A stretch of DNA of 64,000 bases, from assembly GCA_964542455.1 (NCBI GenBank), contig CAZIUC010000014.1, positions 29,827 to 93,826 of the forward strand, given 5' to 3'. Positions 31,982-40,942 of the stretch are shown here, piece after piece. A program made the position numbers and the translations under genes. Numbering within the stretch: the first letter of the stretch is position 1; every line of letters begins with the position of its first letter. The notes below the pieces were generated by a model. That model was not told where the DNA came from and searched no databases. It saw only the letters and a list, made by a program, of their open reading frames with translations. The stretch comes from PFJX01 sp964542455 (lineage in GTDB: Bacteria; Pseudomonadota; Gammaproteobacteria; Burkholderiales; Thiobacillaceae).

Positions 31982-32320
31982 TCAATGTCCCTCTTTGACC
32001 ATGTTGATGGTGTATTTCGGGATTTCAACCACCAGGTCTTCCTTGCCCATCAGGGCCTGGCAGGACAGGCGCGAGGTAGGCTCCAGGCCCCAGGCCTTGT
32101 CAAGCAGATCTTCTTCCAGTTCGGTGGCCTCGGACAAGCTGGCGAAACCTTCACGCACGACAACGTGGCAGGTGGTGCAGGCGCAGGATTTCTCGCAAGC
32201 GTGTTCGATCTCGATACCGTTTTCCAACAGGAGGTCGCAAAGGGAAACGCCTTTCTGGGCATCAATGACGGCGCCATCAGGGCAGAGTTCGACGTGGGGC
32301 AGGACAATAAGTTGGGGCAT
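31982..32320 (-). CDS. fdx: [2Fe-2S] ferredoxin, ISC type
   Basis: Adrenodoxin-type ferredoxin of 112 residues that delivers electrons during cluster assembly. Ligand cysteines are visible in HACEKSCACTTCHVVV and in RLSCQA. The C-terminus IPKYTINMV is typical of Isc ferredoxins. It is located between hscA and iscX, 18 bases after hscA. Confidence 0.96.
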   Translation of the reverse strand: MPQLIVLPHVELCPDGAVIDAQKGVSLCDLLLENGIEIEHACEKSCACTTCHVVVREGFASLSEATELEEDLLDKAWGLEPTSRLSCQALMGKEDLVVEIPKYTINMVKEGH

Positions 32321-32338
32321 GACAAGGCTCGTTAGGGT

Positions 32339-34207
32339 TCAGAGTTCCAGCGCATCCAGCCGCTGCCCGGTGAGCGCTTTTTTCACGCTCAGATCCATGC
32401 GCCGGGCGGCGAATTCTACCGTGCCTTGATTGAGTGCTTCGGTGGCGCGTTTGACCGCGGAAAGATCGTTGCCGTCGAGGGCCAGCTGGAGGCCAGTCAA
32501 CAGTTTTTCAACCTGGGTACGCTCGGGTTCGTCGAGCAGCGCGGCGCCGTTTTCCTTGAGCGCGGCCTCGGTCGCATCGACCAAACGGCGACCGTCGACC
32601 TTGGCCTCGGCCAGGTTGCGCGCGGTCATGTCGTCCTGGGCATGGGCATAGGAGTCTTGCAGCATGCGCGCGACTTCGTCGTCGCCCAGGCCATAGGAGG
32701 GCTTCACGGCGATATGCGATTCGACGCCAGTGCCAAGTTCGCGGGCGCTGACCGAAAGCAGGCCATCGGCATCCACCTGGAAAGTGACGCGAATGCGCGC
32801 CGCGCCCGCCACCATCGGCGGAATACCGCGCAGTTCGAAACGCGCCAGCGAGCGGCAGTCGGCAACCAGTTCGCGCTCGCCTTGCACCACATGGATGCTC
32901 ATGGCGGTCTGGCCGTCCTTGTAGGTGGTGAATTCCTGGGCGCGGGCGGTGGGAATGGTCGCGTTGCGCGGGATGATCTTTTCCGTGAGGCCGCCCATGG
33001 TTTCCAGACCGAGAGACAGCGGCACCACATCGAGCAGCAGCCACTCGTCGCCACTCTTGTTGCCGGCCAGGACGTTGGCCTGGATCGCCGCGCCCAGAGA
33101 CACGACCTTGTCCGGATCGAGGTTGGTGAGCGGCGTCTGGCCAAAGAATTCACCCACCGCCGCCTGGACGCGAGGGATACGGGTGGAGCCGCCGACCATC
33201 ACCACGCCCTTCACTTCCTCCGCCGTCAAGCCGGCATCGCGCAAGGCCTTGCGGCAGGGCAGCAAAGTCTTGTTGACCAGGCTGGCGGTCATTTCATTGA
33301 AGGTCTCCTCACTCAGGTTGAGATTGACCACTTCGCCGGTGGAAAGCACCACGGTGATGTGCGCCGAGGTGTGCTCGGAGAGGGTTTCCTTGGCCTCGCG
33401 GGCATGGGCCATCAGCAAGGTCTTGTCGCGATCGTCAAGCGTGTGGACCTTGGCCTGTTCCAGAACCCAGCAGTAGATGCGGCGGTCGAAATCGTCACCG
33501 CCCAGGGCGGAGTCGCCGTTGGTCGCGAGCACTTCAAACACGCCACGGGTGAGTTTGAGGATGGAAATATCGAAGGTGCCGCCCCCCAGGTCATACACCG
33601 CGTAGATACCTTCGGCGGCGTTGTCGAGGCCATAAGCGATGGCGGCGGCGGTCGGTTCGTTGAGCAGGCGCAATACGTTGAGGCCGGCCAGGCGCGCGGC
33701 GTCCTTGGTCGCTTGGCGTTGTGCGTCGTCGAAATAAGCCGGCACGGTGATGACCGCGCCCACCAGTTCACCGCCCAGGCTGGCCTCGGCACGCGCCTTC
33801 AGTACCTTGAGGATTTCGGAGGATATCTCGACCGGGCTTTTCACCCCGGCGGCCGTCTTGATCTGTACCATGCCCGGCGCATCAACGAACTTGTAGGGCA
33901 TGGTGGACAGGTCCGGGATGTCCTTGATGCCGCGCCCCATGAAACGCTTGGCCGAGATGATCGTGTTATGCGGGTCTTCCGCCGCTTGGCGCTGAGCGAC
34001 ATGGCCGACACTGGTGCCGCCATCCGCCAGGTAACGCACCACCGAGGGCAGCAGGCTGTGGCCGTGGGCATCGTTGAGCACCACGGAGACTCCGTTGCGC
34101 ACCGTGGCGACCAGGGAATTGGTGGTGCCCAGGTCGATTCCGACCGCCAGCCGATGCTGATGCGGCGCGGTGGACAGACCGGGTTCGGAGATTTGCAGGA
34201 GAGCCAT
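32339..34207 (-). CDS. hscA: Fe-S assembly chaperone HscA (Hsp70 class)
   Basis: A 622-residue Hsp70 that, with HscB, helps pass clusters from IscU to target proteins. ATPase domain motifs: AVGIDLGTTNSLVA at the start, VPAYFDDAQRQATKDAARLAGL, and IYAVYDLGGGTFDISIL. The substrate domain ends without the long DnaK acidic tail. It lies downstream of hscB, separated by 158 bases with a repeat, unusually far for this operon. Confidence 0.97.
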   Translation of the reverse strand: MALLQISEPGLSTAPHQHRLAVGIDLGTTNSLVATVRNGVSVVLNDAHGHSLLPSVVRYLADGGTSVGHVAQRQAAEDPHNTIISAKRFMGRGIKDIPDLSTMPYKFVDAPGMVQIKTAAGVKSPVEISSEILKVLKARAEASLGGELVGAVITVPAYFDDAQRQATKDAARLAGLNVLRLLNEPTAAAIAYGLDNAAEGIYAVYDLGGGTFDISILKLTRGVFEVLATNGDSALGGDDFDRRIYCWVLEQAKVHTLDDRDKTLLMAHAREAKETLSEHTSAHITVVLSTGEVVNLNLSEETFNEMTASLVNKTLLPCRKALRDAGLTAEEVKGVVMVGGSTRIPRVQAAVGEFFGQTPLTNLDPDKVVSLGAAIQANVLAGNKSGDEWLLLDVVPLSLGLETMGGLTEKIIPRNATIPTARAQEFTTYKDGQTAMSIHVVQGERELVADCRSLARFELRGIPPMVAGAARIRVTFQVDADGLLSVSARELGTGVESHIAVKPSYGLGDDEVARMLQDSYAHAQDDMTARNLAEAKVDGRRLVDATEAALKENGAALLDEPERTQVEKLLTGLQLALDGNDLSAVKRATEALNQGTVEFAARRMDLSVKKALTGQRLDALEL

Positions 34208-34241
34208 AGGTTCGCGAAACGTTAGCGGTGAAGTAATGGGA

Positions 34242-34358
34242 GTGGGTCAGGCCGCGTCTAATTGCTTCCTGACGTTTCAACAACAATCTTTCTTGACCAA
34301 CCGAAGCCGATGTTTGAGTCACGAGTATCAGGCGGCGAAAGAAGGCAACCTGACCCAC
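34242..34358. repeat. Inverted repeat in the hscB-hscA gap
   Basis: GTGGGTCAGG (34242-34251) and CCTGACCCAC (34349-34358) are complementary. They enclose about 97 bases of non-coding sequence between hscB and hscA. The arms share the GGTCAGG/CCTGACC string with the repeats at 15191 and 61201. It may be a small inserted element. Confidence 0.55.
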
Positions 34359-34365
34359 GAGTACC

Positions 34366-34893
34366 TCATTCGATCAATTCATATGCCGCGCCAACCTCGG
34401 CCAGCAATTTATCGGTGAAGCGCAGTTTGCGCAGGGTTTCGCTGGCGGCGGGGTAATCGTGGCGCTGGTCGATCTGTTCGGCCAATTGCGTCTGGAAATC
34501 ACGCGCCTCGTTACGCAATCTCTTTTCCAGGCGATCCAGCACCGCCACATCCTGGGCGGCTTTCGCGTCGGCCAACTCCTCGCTCCATTCCATGTGTTGC
34601 ATCAGGAAGTCCATCGGCATCGAGGTATTGTTGGCATCCATCGCGTGGATACCCTGCAGTTGCAACAGATAATTGGCCCGATCAAACGGCCGCCGCAGCG
34701 TCTGGTAAGCCTCGTTCACGCGAGTGGTCCACTGCATGGACAGCCGCTGCTCGGCGTCACCCGCATGAGCGAACTTGTCCGGATGAATCTCCGACTGGAT
34801 GTCGCGATAGGCCTGATCCAGGCGCGCGCCATCCAACGCGTAGCTGGCTGGCAGGTCGAACAAGGCGAAGTGGTCGCGAGAGAAATCGAGCAT
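34366..34893 (-). CDS. hscB: Fe-S assembly co-chaperone HscB
   Basis: A 175-residue J-domain protein that delivers IscU to HscA. The J-domain carries IHPDKFAH (the HPD motif) at about residues 36-43, followed by RVNEAYQTLRRPFDRANYLL. The C-terminal helical domain binds IscU. ATG 34893 is clear. It sits between iscA and hscA in the canonical operon order. Confidence 0.95.
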   Translation of the reverse strand: MLDFSRDHFALFDLPASYALDGARLDQAYRDIQSEIHPDKFAHAGDAEQRLSMQWTTRVNEAYQTLRRPFDRANYLLQLQGIHAMDANNTSMPMDFLMQHMEWSEELADAKAAQDVAVLDRLEKRLRNEARDFQTQLAEQIDQRHDYPAASETLRKLRFTDKLLAEVGAAYELIE

Positions 34894-34903
34894 GAATGGG
34901 AGA

Positions 34904-34925
34904 GCCGGCAGGATGCCGGCGCTAC
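34904..34925 (-). repeat. Short palindromic repeat (GTAGCGC family)
   Basis: On the minus strand this reads GTAGCGCCGGCATCCTGCCG followed by GC. It is one of six copies of this 22-base hairpin unit in the window and lies between iscA and hscB. Confidence 0.65.
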
Positions 34926-34929
34926 AGGA

Positions 34930-35253
34930 TCAAACGTTGAACGACTCGCCGCAGCCGCATGCGGACTTGACGTTGGGGTTGTTGAACTTGAAGCCTTCGT
35001 TGAGGCCTTCGCGTGTGTAATCCAGTTCCGTGCCGTCGAGGTAAGCCAGGCTCTTGGGGTCGACGTAGACGGTGACGCCGTGGCATTCGAGCTTGGTGTC
35101 TTCCGGATCTTCGACATCGACGAACTCCAGCTTGTAGGCCATGCCGGAACAACCGGAGGTGCGCACGCCGAGTTTGAGACCCAGCCCCGAACCCCGTTTG
35201 GCGAGGAAATTCTTGACGTGGGTGGCGGCGCGTTCGGAAAGGGTGACAGCCAT
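34930..35253 (-). CDS. iscA: A-type Fe-S carrier IscA
   Basis: A 107-residue A-type carrier. The three conserved cysteines are present: SGCSGMAYKLEF and the C-terminal SACGCGESF. It inserts or transports clusters between IscU and acceptors. It starts 12 bases after iscU and precedes hscB, as in other ISC operons. Confidence 0.96.
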   Translation of the reverse strand: MAVTLSERAATHVKNFLAKRGSGLGLKLGVRTSGCSGMAYKLEFVDVEDPEDTKLECHGVTVYVDPKSLAYLDGTELDYTREGLNEGFKFNNPNVKSACGCGESFNV

Positions 35254-35265
35254 GACAATGCCCTC

Positions 35266-35697
35266 TTAAGCGGCAACCGGCGGATTGCAGGCGGTGTATT
35301 CCGTGCTGCCTGCCTTGTTGCCGTGCTTCTGTTTGTAATCGGCCACCGCGGCCTTGATGGCGTCTTCCGCCAGGATGGAGCAGTGGATCTTCACCGGCGG
35401 CAATGCCAGTTCTTCGGCGATCTGGGTGTTCTTGAGGTTCATCGCCTCGTCCAGAGTCTTGCCCTTGACCCATTCGGTCACCAGGGAAGACGAGGCGATG
35501 GCGGAGCCACAGCCGTAGGTCTTGAACTTGGCGTCTTCGATGATGCCCTGGTCGTTGACCCGAATCTGCAACTTCATGACGTCGCCGCAGGCCGGCGCGC
35601 CGACCATGCCGGTGCCGACATCGCCGGCATCCTTTTCAAAGGCGCCCACGTTGCGGGGATTTTCGTAGTGGTCGAGTACTTGTTCGCTGTATGCCAT
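35266..35697 (-). CDS. iscU: Fe-S cluster scaffold IscU
   Basis: A 143-residue scaffold. The cluster cysteines are visible in VGAPACGDVMKLQI, YGCGSAIASSS and LPPVKIHCSILAEDAI, the last with the LPPVK motif recognised by HscA. It receives sulfur from IscS, encoded 31 bases upstream. A C-terminal extension (AGSTEYTACNPPVAA) is slightly longer than in E. coli. Confidence 0.97.
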   Translation of the reverse strand: MAYSEQVLDHYENPRNVGAFEKDAGDVGTGMVGAPACGDVMKLQIRVNDQGIIEDAKFKTYGCGSAIASSSLVTEWVKGKTLDEAMNLKNTQIAEELALPPVKIHCSILAEDAIKAAVADYKQKHGNKAGSTEYTACNPPVAA

Positions 35698-35728
35698 GTT
35701 TTTCTCCTAACCAATATCAGTCTGCGGC

Positions 35729-36946
35729 TTAGTGCGCGGCCCATTGCACCGTGTCGAGGTCGACTCCGTCTTTGAACATTTCCCACAGCGGCGACATTTC
35801 GCGCAGCTTGCCGATTTTTTCGTGCAGGAGCTTGATGGTGTAGTCGATCTCCTCCTCGGTAGTGAAGCGGCCGATGGTGAAACGGATGGAACTGTGCGCC
35901 AGTTCGTCGTTGCGCCCCAGTGCCTTGAGCACGTAGGACGGTTCCAGGCTGGCGGAAGTACAGGCGGAACCGGAGGAGACGGCCAGATCCTTGATCGCCA
36001 TGATCAGGCTTTCGCCCTCGACGAAGTTGAAGCTGACATTGAGGTTGCCCGCGATGCGGCGTTCTAAATCGCCGTTGAGGTGCACCTCTTCCATGTCCTG
36101 GAAGCCTTTATAGAGTTTGTCGCGCAGGGAGCGAATCCGCTCGGTTTCCGCGCCCATTTCCAGCTTGGCGAGGCGGAAAGCCTCGCCCATGCCGACGATC
36201 TGGTGGGTCGGGAGGGTGCCGGAACGCATGCCGCGCTCGTGGCCACCGCCGTGCATCTGCGCTTCCAGGCGCACACGTGGTTTGCGCCGCACATACAGGG
36301 CGCCAATGCCTTTCGGGCCGTATGTCTTGTGCGCGGAGAAGGACATCAGGTCGACCTTGAGCTTGGCCAGGTCGATTTCCACCTTGCCGGCCGCCTGCGC
36401 GGCGTCGACATGGAACAGGATCCCTTTGGAGCGGCACAGTTCACCGATGGCCGGGATGTCCTGGATCACGCCGATCTCGTTGTTCACGAACATCACGGAG
36501 ACCAGGATGGTGTCGGGACGCATCGCGGCCTTGAGTTCTTCCAGATCGATCAGGCCATCCGGCTTCACGCCGAGATAGGTGACTTCATAGCCTTCGCGTT
36601 CCAGTTCACGGCAGGTATCCAGCACCGCCTTGTGCTCTGTCTTCACCGTGATCAGGTGCTTGCCCTTGCCGTGATAGAAATGCGCCGCGCCCTTGATGGC
36701 GAGGTTGTTGGACTCGGTGGCGCCGGAAGTCCAGACGATCTCCCTGGGGTCGGCATTGACCAGCGCCGCGACATGGCCGCGCGCGTCTTCCACCGCCTTG
36801 TCAGCGTCCCAGCCGAACACGTGGGAACGCGAAGCGGGGTTGCCGAACATCTCGGTCAGGTAAGGGATCATCTTCGCGGCCACGCGCGGGTCCACCGGTG
36901 TGGTGGCCGAGTAGTCGAGGTAAATGGGGGTCTTGACCATATTCAT
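35729..36946 (-). CDS. iscS: Cysteine desulfurase IscS
   Basis: PLP enzyme of about 405 residues that supplies sulfur to IscU and to tRNA thiolation. It begins PIYLDYSATTPVDPRV; the PLP lysine is in SFSAHKTYGPKG and the catalytic cysteine loop is SSGSACTSASLEPSYVL. Three near ATGs exist (36949, 36946, 36940); GGAG upstream best suits 36946 or 36940. It is the first structural gene after iscR. Confidence 0.97.
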   Translation of the reverse strand: MNMVKTPIYLDYSATTPVDPRVAAKMIPYLTEMFGNPASRSHVFGWDADKAVEDARGHVAALVNADPREIVWTSGATESNNLAIKGAAHFYHGKGKHLITVKTEHKAVLDTCRELEREGYEVTYLGVKPDGLIDLEELKAAMRPDTILVSVMFVNNEIGVIQDIPAIGELCRSKGILFHVDAAQAAGKVEIDLAKLKVDLMSFSAHKTYGPKGIGALYVRRKPRVRLEAQMHGGGHERGMRSGTLPTHQIVGMGEAFRLAKLEMGAETERIRSLRDKLYKGFQDMEEVHLNGDLERRIAGNLNVSFNFVEGESLIMAIKDLAVSSGSACTSASLEPSYVLKALGRNDELAHSSIRFTIGRFTTEEEIDYTIKLLHEKIGKLREMSPLWEMFKDGVDLDTVQWAAH

Positions 36947-36966
36947 CATGCTCCGTCGGCTGCGTA

Positions 36967-37452
36967 TCAGTACGCGGCTTTGATTTCCGCCGAGCCGATC
37001 ACGCGGCGAGTTTCCTTGCGCGGGGAGTCTTCTTCCTGCGCCTGTTTTGCCAGTTGCTTGGCGACCAGTTCGCCCAGCGTCACCGATTCCAGGTAATCGT
37101 AGATGCGCTTGTTCAGATTCGTCCACAGATCATGGGTCATGCACTCGCGTTCGTCGTGGCAATTGCCCAGGCCGCCGCACTGAGTGGCATCGATCGGTTC
37201 ATCCACTGCGCGGATGATCGCCGCCACGGAGATTTCCTCCAGCGGCCTGGCCAGGGTGTAACCGCCACCGGGCCCACGCACGCTGTCGACGATGCCCTGG
37301 CGACGCAGACGACCGAACAACTGTTCCAGATAGGACAGGGAAATGCGCTGACGCTCGCTGATGCCGGCCAGGGTGATGGGGCCGCGCTGATGGCGCATGC
37401 CCAGATCGATCATCGCGGTTACCGCGAAACGTCCTTTGGTGGTCAAGCGCAT
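36967..37452 (-). CDS. iscR: Fe-S regulator IscR (Rrf2 family)
   Basis: A 161-residue Rrf2-type repressor. A winged helix at residues 1-75 (MRLTTKGRFAVTAMIDLG ... LSYLEQLFGRLRRQGIVDSVRGPGGGY) is followed by the cluster cysteines in CGGLGNCHDERECMTHDLW. With a [2Fe-2S] cluster IscR represses the isc operon and without it can regulate other genes. Candidate binding sites overlap its own promoter. The C-terminal tail is a little shorter and rich in Lys/Arg/Glu. Confidence 0.96.
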   Translation of the reverse strand: MRLTTKGRFAVTAMIDLGMRHQRGPITLAGISERQRISLSYLEQLFGRLRRQGIVDSVRGPGGGYTLARPLEEISVAAIIRAVDEPIDATQCGGLGNCHDERECMTHDLWTNLNKRIYDYLESVTLGELVAKQLAKQAQEEDSPRKETRRVIGSAEIKAAY

Positions 37453-37485
37453 GGTGAACCTCGGTGTTTGATGGAAGATATCGAC

Positions 37486-37540
37486 ACTCTACTAATCCCG
37501 ATTAATTTGGTCAACTATTATCCAGACTTTAGTCGACTAT
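37486..37540 (-). promoter_or_regulatory. iscR promoter with IscR-type sites
   Basis: On the minus strand TTGACC (37509-37514), a 17-base spacer and TAGAGT (37486-37491) form a sigma70-like promoter. The overlapping segment at 37492-37518 (ATAGTTGACC-AAATTAATCGGG) resembles the E. coli type-1 IscR site at its own promoter. A second, weaker look-alike (ATAGTCGACTAAAG...) lies at 37515-37540 and overlaps the 3' end of cysE. Confidence 0.6.
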
Positions 37541-38290
37541 TTTATTCAGGTAAGCCGGATCGAAGTGATCGTCGGGCTTGCCGCCAACTTTGTCTTCCTC
37601 GGCATCACCACCCAGACGCTTCAATTCGGCAATGATCCATTCGATGCGTTGGTCGGTCATGGCGGAGTGGTCCACCAGGCCGTGAATGGCTTTCACCACC
37701 GGGTCGTTCATGTCACTGGACACCGCATAAGCCGAGAACCCCAACTTCTTGGCGGCTTCCTCGCGCACCTTGTCCTGTTCGGGGTCAAGAATCCGGGCCG
37801 GGATGCCGATCGCCGTGGCGCCCGCGGGCACATCCTTCACCACCACCGCGTTGGACCCTACCTTGGCCCCCGGCCCCAGGGTGATGGGACCGAGTATCTT
37901 GGCGCCGGCGCCGATGATCACTCCGGCCTCCAACGTGGGGTGGCGCTTGCCCTTGTTCCACGACGTGCCGCCCAGGGTGACACCGTGATACAGCGTGCAG
38001 TCGTCGCCGACAATGGCCGTCTCGCCCACCACCACACCCATGCCGTGGTCGATGAACACGCGGCGGCCGATGCTCGCGCCCGGATGGATCTCGATCCCGG
38101 TGAACCAGCGGGCGAACGCGCTGGACAGACGCGCCAACCATTTGAACCCTGCGTTCCACAGCCAATGTGACACGCGGTGCCAAAGAATCGCATGCAGACC
38201 GGGATAGGTGGTGAGCACCTCGAAAAAGGTGCGCGCCGCCGGATCGCGGTCGAACACGACGCTGATGTCTTCCCGCAGGTGCTTGAACAT
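37529..38290 (-). CDS. cysE: Serine O-acetyltransferase
   Basis: A 253-residue acetyltransferase that makes O-acetylserine, the carbon precursor of cysteine. The left-handed beta-helix repeats are clear (IEIHPGASIGRRVFIDHGMGVVVGETAIVG, with the catalytic HGMG region, then LYHGVTLGGTSWNKGKRHPTLEAGV). It lacks the long N-terminal helical domain of enteric CysE, so it is the short type. It ends 38 bases before the iscR promoter. Next to iscS it ties cysteine supply to Fe-S assembly. Confidence 0.95.
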   Translation of the reverse strand: MFKHLREDISVVFDRDPAARTFFEVLTTYPGLHAILWHRVSHWLWNAGFKWLARLSSAFARWFTGIEIHPGASIGRRVFIDHGMGVVVGETAIVGDDCTLYHGVTLGGTSWNKGKRHPTLEAGVIIGAGAKILGPITLGPGAKVGSNAVVVKDVPAGATAIGIPARILDPEQDKVREEAAKKLGFSAYAVSSDMNDPVVKAIHGLVDHSAMTDQRIEWIIAELKRLGGDAEEDKVGGKPDDHFDPAYLNKIVD

Positions 38291-38474
38291 GAAGTGATTC
38301 AGGACGAAAAAGTCTTGAAAGTATGCAATACCCGAGTAATCAGGTCAAACTTGAACACTTCAAGAACGCGACATTCCACTGGCCCGCATAACCTTGGGTA
38401 AGCTTGGGACGGGGTTCCACCCGAGACATCTTTCCCCCGTTCCTTGAGACCCATCCCCACCCGGAGTACAAGCA

Positions 38475-39101
38475 ATGACCGAAGTCCACGCAACCAACAT
38501 CACCTGGCACGAAGGCCACGTTACCCGGCCGGATCGGGAAAAGCTGCTGCGCCAGCAGGGCGTCACCCTCTGGTTCACCGGCCTGAGTGGTTCCGGCAAA
38601 AGCACCATCGCCTTCACCCTGGAGCATGCCCTGGTCGAACGCGGCCACCTGGCTTATGTGCTGGACGGCGACAACGTACGCCACGGTCTCAACAAGAATC
38701 TGGGCTTCAGTGCCGCCGACCGTGAAGAGAACATCCGCCGCATCGGCGAAGTGGCCCAACTGTTTGCCGACACCGGCGTCATCGTTCTGACCAGTTTCAT
38801 CAGCCCCTACCGCAAAGACCGCGATCTGGCGCGCCGGATCCATCAGGAAAGTGGCTTGCCGTTCATCGAGATCATGGTGGAAGTTCCCATCGCCGTCTGC
38901 GAAAGCCGCGACCCCAAGGGCCTCTACGTAAAAGCGCGCGCCGCACTGGCGGCCGGCAAGGGTATGGGATTCACCGGTATCGACGACCCCTATGAACCAC
39001 CACTGGCCCCGGAACTCGTGCTGCACAACGACCAGATCACGCCGCAGGAAGCCGCGACCCAGGTCATCGTCTACCTGGAAGAGAATGGGCTGCTGGCCTG
39101 A
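38475..39101 (+). CDS. cysC: Adenylylsulfate kinase
   Basis: A 208-residue kinase that phosphorylates APS to PAPS. The P-loop is GLSGSGKSTIA; DGDNVRHGLNKNLGFSAADREENIRR and the later KGLYVKARA are family motifs. The start at 38475 follows GGAG. No cysD, cysN or reductase gene is adjacent, so it is a stand-alone APS kinase in this window. Confidence 0.96.
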   Translation: MTEVHATNITWHEGHVTRPDREKLLRQQGVTLWFTGLSGSGKSTIAFTLEHALVERGHLAYVLDGDNVRHGLNKNLGFSAADREENIRRIGEVAQLFADTGVIVLTSFISPYRKDRDLARRIHQESGLPFIEIMVEVPIAVCESRDPKGLYVKARAALAAGKGMGFTGIDDPYEPPLAPELVLHNDQITPQEAATQVIVYLEENGLLA

Positions 39102-39207
39102 ATCGGCCAGGAACAATGTTTATGAAAAGTACAGTGTATGTTTGCGGGGGCCGACAGGCTCCCGGCTGCGTTAGCATTCACACAATTCCTTGTTCTCCCC
39201 GCCCCTC

Positions 39208-39801
39208 ATGAAAGACATTCTGATTTTGTATTACAGCCTGCACGGTTCCGTGAAGCAGTTGGCGCAGCATCTGGCGCATGGCGTCGAGTCGGTTGAGGGC
39301 ATGCGGGCGCGGGTGCGTACCGTGCCGAAGGTCATGAGCGAGAGCGACGCCCCGGCCAAACTGGTGCCGGATGCGGGAGCGCCTTTTGCCACGGCTCTGG
39401 ATTTGCAGGAATGCGTGGCGGTCGCGGTAGGTTCGCCCACCCGCTTCGGCAACATGGCGGCGGCCATGAAGCATTTCTGGGACGGCACTTCCGGCTTGTG
39501 GTTGAACGGCGACCTGAGCGGCAAGCCGGCTTGTGTGTTCACCTCCACGGCGAGCCTTCACGGTGGCCAGGAAACCACTTTGATGACCATGATGATGCCC
39601 TTGCTGCATCACGGCATGATCATCGTCGGTCTGCCCTACTCCAATCCCGAGTTGAATCAGACTCGCTCCGGCGGCACGCCCTATGGCGCCAGCCACTGGG
39701 CCGGGCCTGACGGACGCGAACCGGTGACCGAGGAAGAACGCAAACTGGCTTTTGCCCTGGGCCGAAGGCTGGCGGAAACAGCGGCGAGACTGTCGGCATG
39801 A
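39208..39801 (+). CDS. WrbA-like NAD(P)H:quinone oxidoreductase
   Basis: A 197-residue flavodoxin-fold protein. The FMN phosphate-binding start ILYYSLHGSVKQLAQHLAHG and later VGSPTRFGNMAAAMKHFWDG, FTSTASLHGGQETTLMTMMMPLLHHGM and GGTPYGASHWAG are all WrbA-type. It probably performs two-electron quinone reduction. I chose ATG 39208 over an upstream TTG at 39190. Its stop overlaps the next ATG (ATGA). Confidence 0.9.
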   Translation: MKDILILYYSLHGSVKQLAQHLAHGVESVEGMRARVRTVPKVMSESDAPAKLVPDAGAPFATALDLQECVAVAVGSPTRFGNMAAAMKHFWDGTSGLWLNGDLSGKPACVFTSTASLHGGQETTLMTMMMPLLHHGMIIVGLPYSNPELNQTRSGGTPYGASHWAGPDGREPVTEEERKLAFALGRRLAETAARLSA

Positions 39802-40508
39802 GCGGGAATGGGAAAAGCGCGGGAGCCGAGGCCCGCCGCTTCGTACGCGGCCAGCACAGCGGGGTGCTGTCGACGCTATCGAAACGACTGGATGGCTATC
39901 CCTTCGGCTCGGTGGCGCCTTTCATCGTCGACCATGCCGGGCGGCCAGTGATCCTGATCTCGGACATCGCCGAACACACCAAGAACATCGTTGCCGACCC
40001 GCGCGTCTCGCTGATCGTGCAGCCCTACAGTGCCGACATGCAGGTGAACGGCCGTGTCACGATCATCGGCCAGGCAGTGCGTCTGCCGACGAAAGACCAT
40101 CTCGGACCGCGCTACCTGCGCTTCCACCCACTGGCGGAAGACTATTTCGCCATGCATGACTTCCATTTCTACCGCATCGAACCCGTGCGAATTCGCTACA
40201 TCGGCGGTTTCGGGCGGATTTACTGGGTGGAGCCGGAAGCGTATCTGGCCCAGGAAGGCCCACTGGCTGAGCAGGAAAGCGACATCGTCGCGCACATGAA
40301 CGCCGATCATGGCGAAAACCTGATTGCCTATTGCCGCCATGTGCATGGCGTGGAAACCACCACCGCGACCATGTTGGGCATTGACCCGGACGGTTTCGAC
40401 CTGCGGGCGGATTCCTGCGATTTGCGCTTCGATCTCGATACCCCCATCAGTAATGCGCGGGATGCGCGCCATGCACTGGTGGCTCTGGCGCAGGCGGCTC
40501 GCGATTGA
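39798..40508 (+). CDS. HugZ-like pyridoxamine-5'-phosphate-oxidase-fold protein
   Basis: A 236-residue protein. Residues 10-150 form a split-barrel flavin-reductase-like fold (HSGVLSTLSKRLDGYPFGSVAPFI, ADPRVSLIVQPY, then GRVTIIGQA). A C-terminal DUF2470-type module (EQESDIVAHMNADHGENLIAYCRHVHG) is typical of the HugZ heme-utilisation group. It could bind heme or a flavin; function here is inferred only from family. Translationally coupled on both sides: ATGA upstream and TTGA downstream. Confidence 0.85.
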   Translation: MSGNGKSAGAEARRFVRGQHSGVLSTLSKRLDGYPFGSVAPFIVDHAGRPVILISDIAEHTKNIVADPRVSLIVQPYSADMQVNGRVTIIGQAVRLPTKDHLGPRYLRFHPLAEDYFAMHDFHFYRIEPVRIRYIGGFGRIYWVEPEAYLAQEGPLAEQESDIVAHMNADHGENLIAYCRHVHGVETTTATMLGIDPDGFDLRADSCDLRFDLDTPISNARDARHALVALAQAARD

Positions 40509-40846
40509 GCCCTTCCCTATTGCGCAATCTGGCTTCCGCCAGCCTGATCGCACTGATCGCGTTATGTGTTGCCTGGGAACTCTGGCTGGCGCCGCTGCGC
40601 CCGGGCGGCTCCTGGTTGGTACTGAAAGTTCTGCCACTACTGCTGCCACTGTTCGGCATTCTGCATGGCCGCGTCTATACCTACCGTTGGTCCACCCTCC
40701 TGATCTGGCTCTATTTCACCGAAGGCAGCGTACGAGCCTGGTCAGACCGTGGCAATTCCGCAACATTAGCCTTGTTTGAGGTCGCGCTGTCGTTGGTGTT
40801 TTTCGTCGCCGCGGCCTGGTATGCCCGCATGAATCCACGAAGTTGA
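40505..40846 (+). CDS. DUF2069 small membrane protein
   Basis: A 113-residue protein with about four hydrophobic helices (LASASLIALIALCVAWELWLAP, VLKVLPLLLPLFGILHG, WSTLLIWLYFTEGSVRAWSD, LFEVALSLVFFVAAAWYARM). This is the DUF2069 pattern. The only sensible start is TTG at 40505, overlapping the preceding TGA. Its function is unknown; this family is often found next to wrbA-type genes. Confidence 0.85.
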   Translation: MSPSLLRNLASASLIALIALCVAWELWLAPLRPGGSWLVLKVLPLLLPLFGILHGRVYTYRWSTLLIWLYFTEGSVRAWSDRGNSATLALFEVALSLVFFVAAAWYARMNPRS

Positions 40847-40942
40847 CCATCATCAAGCCGCATACTTGCGGCACCGCGTCAAATTGACGACATTTGTGTC
40901 CGCTTATAAACTCCCCCGCCATTGCTAATGAGGAACCCCATC

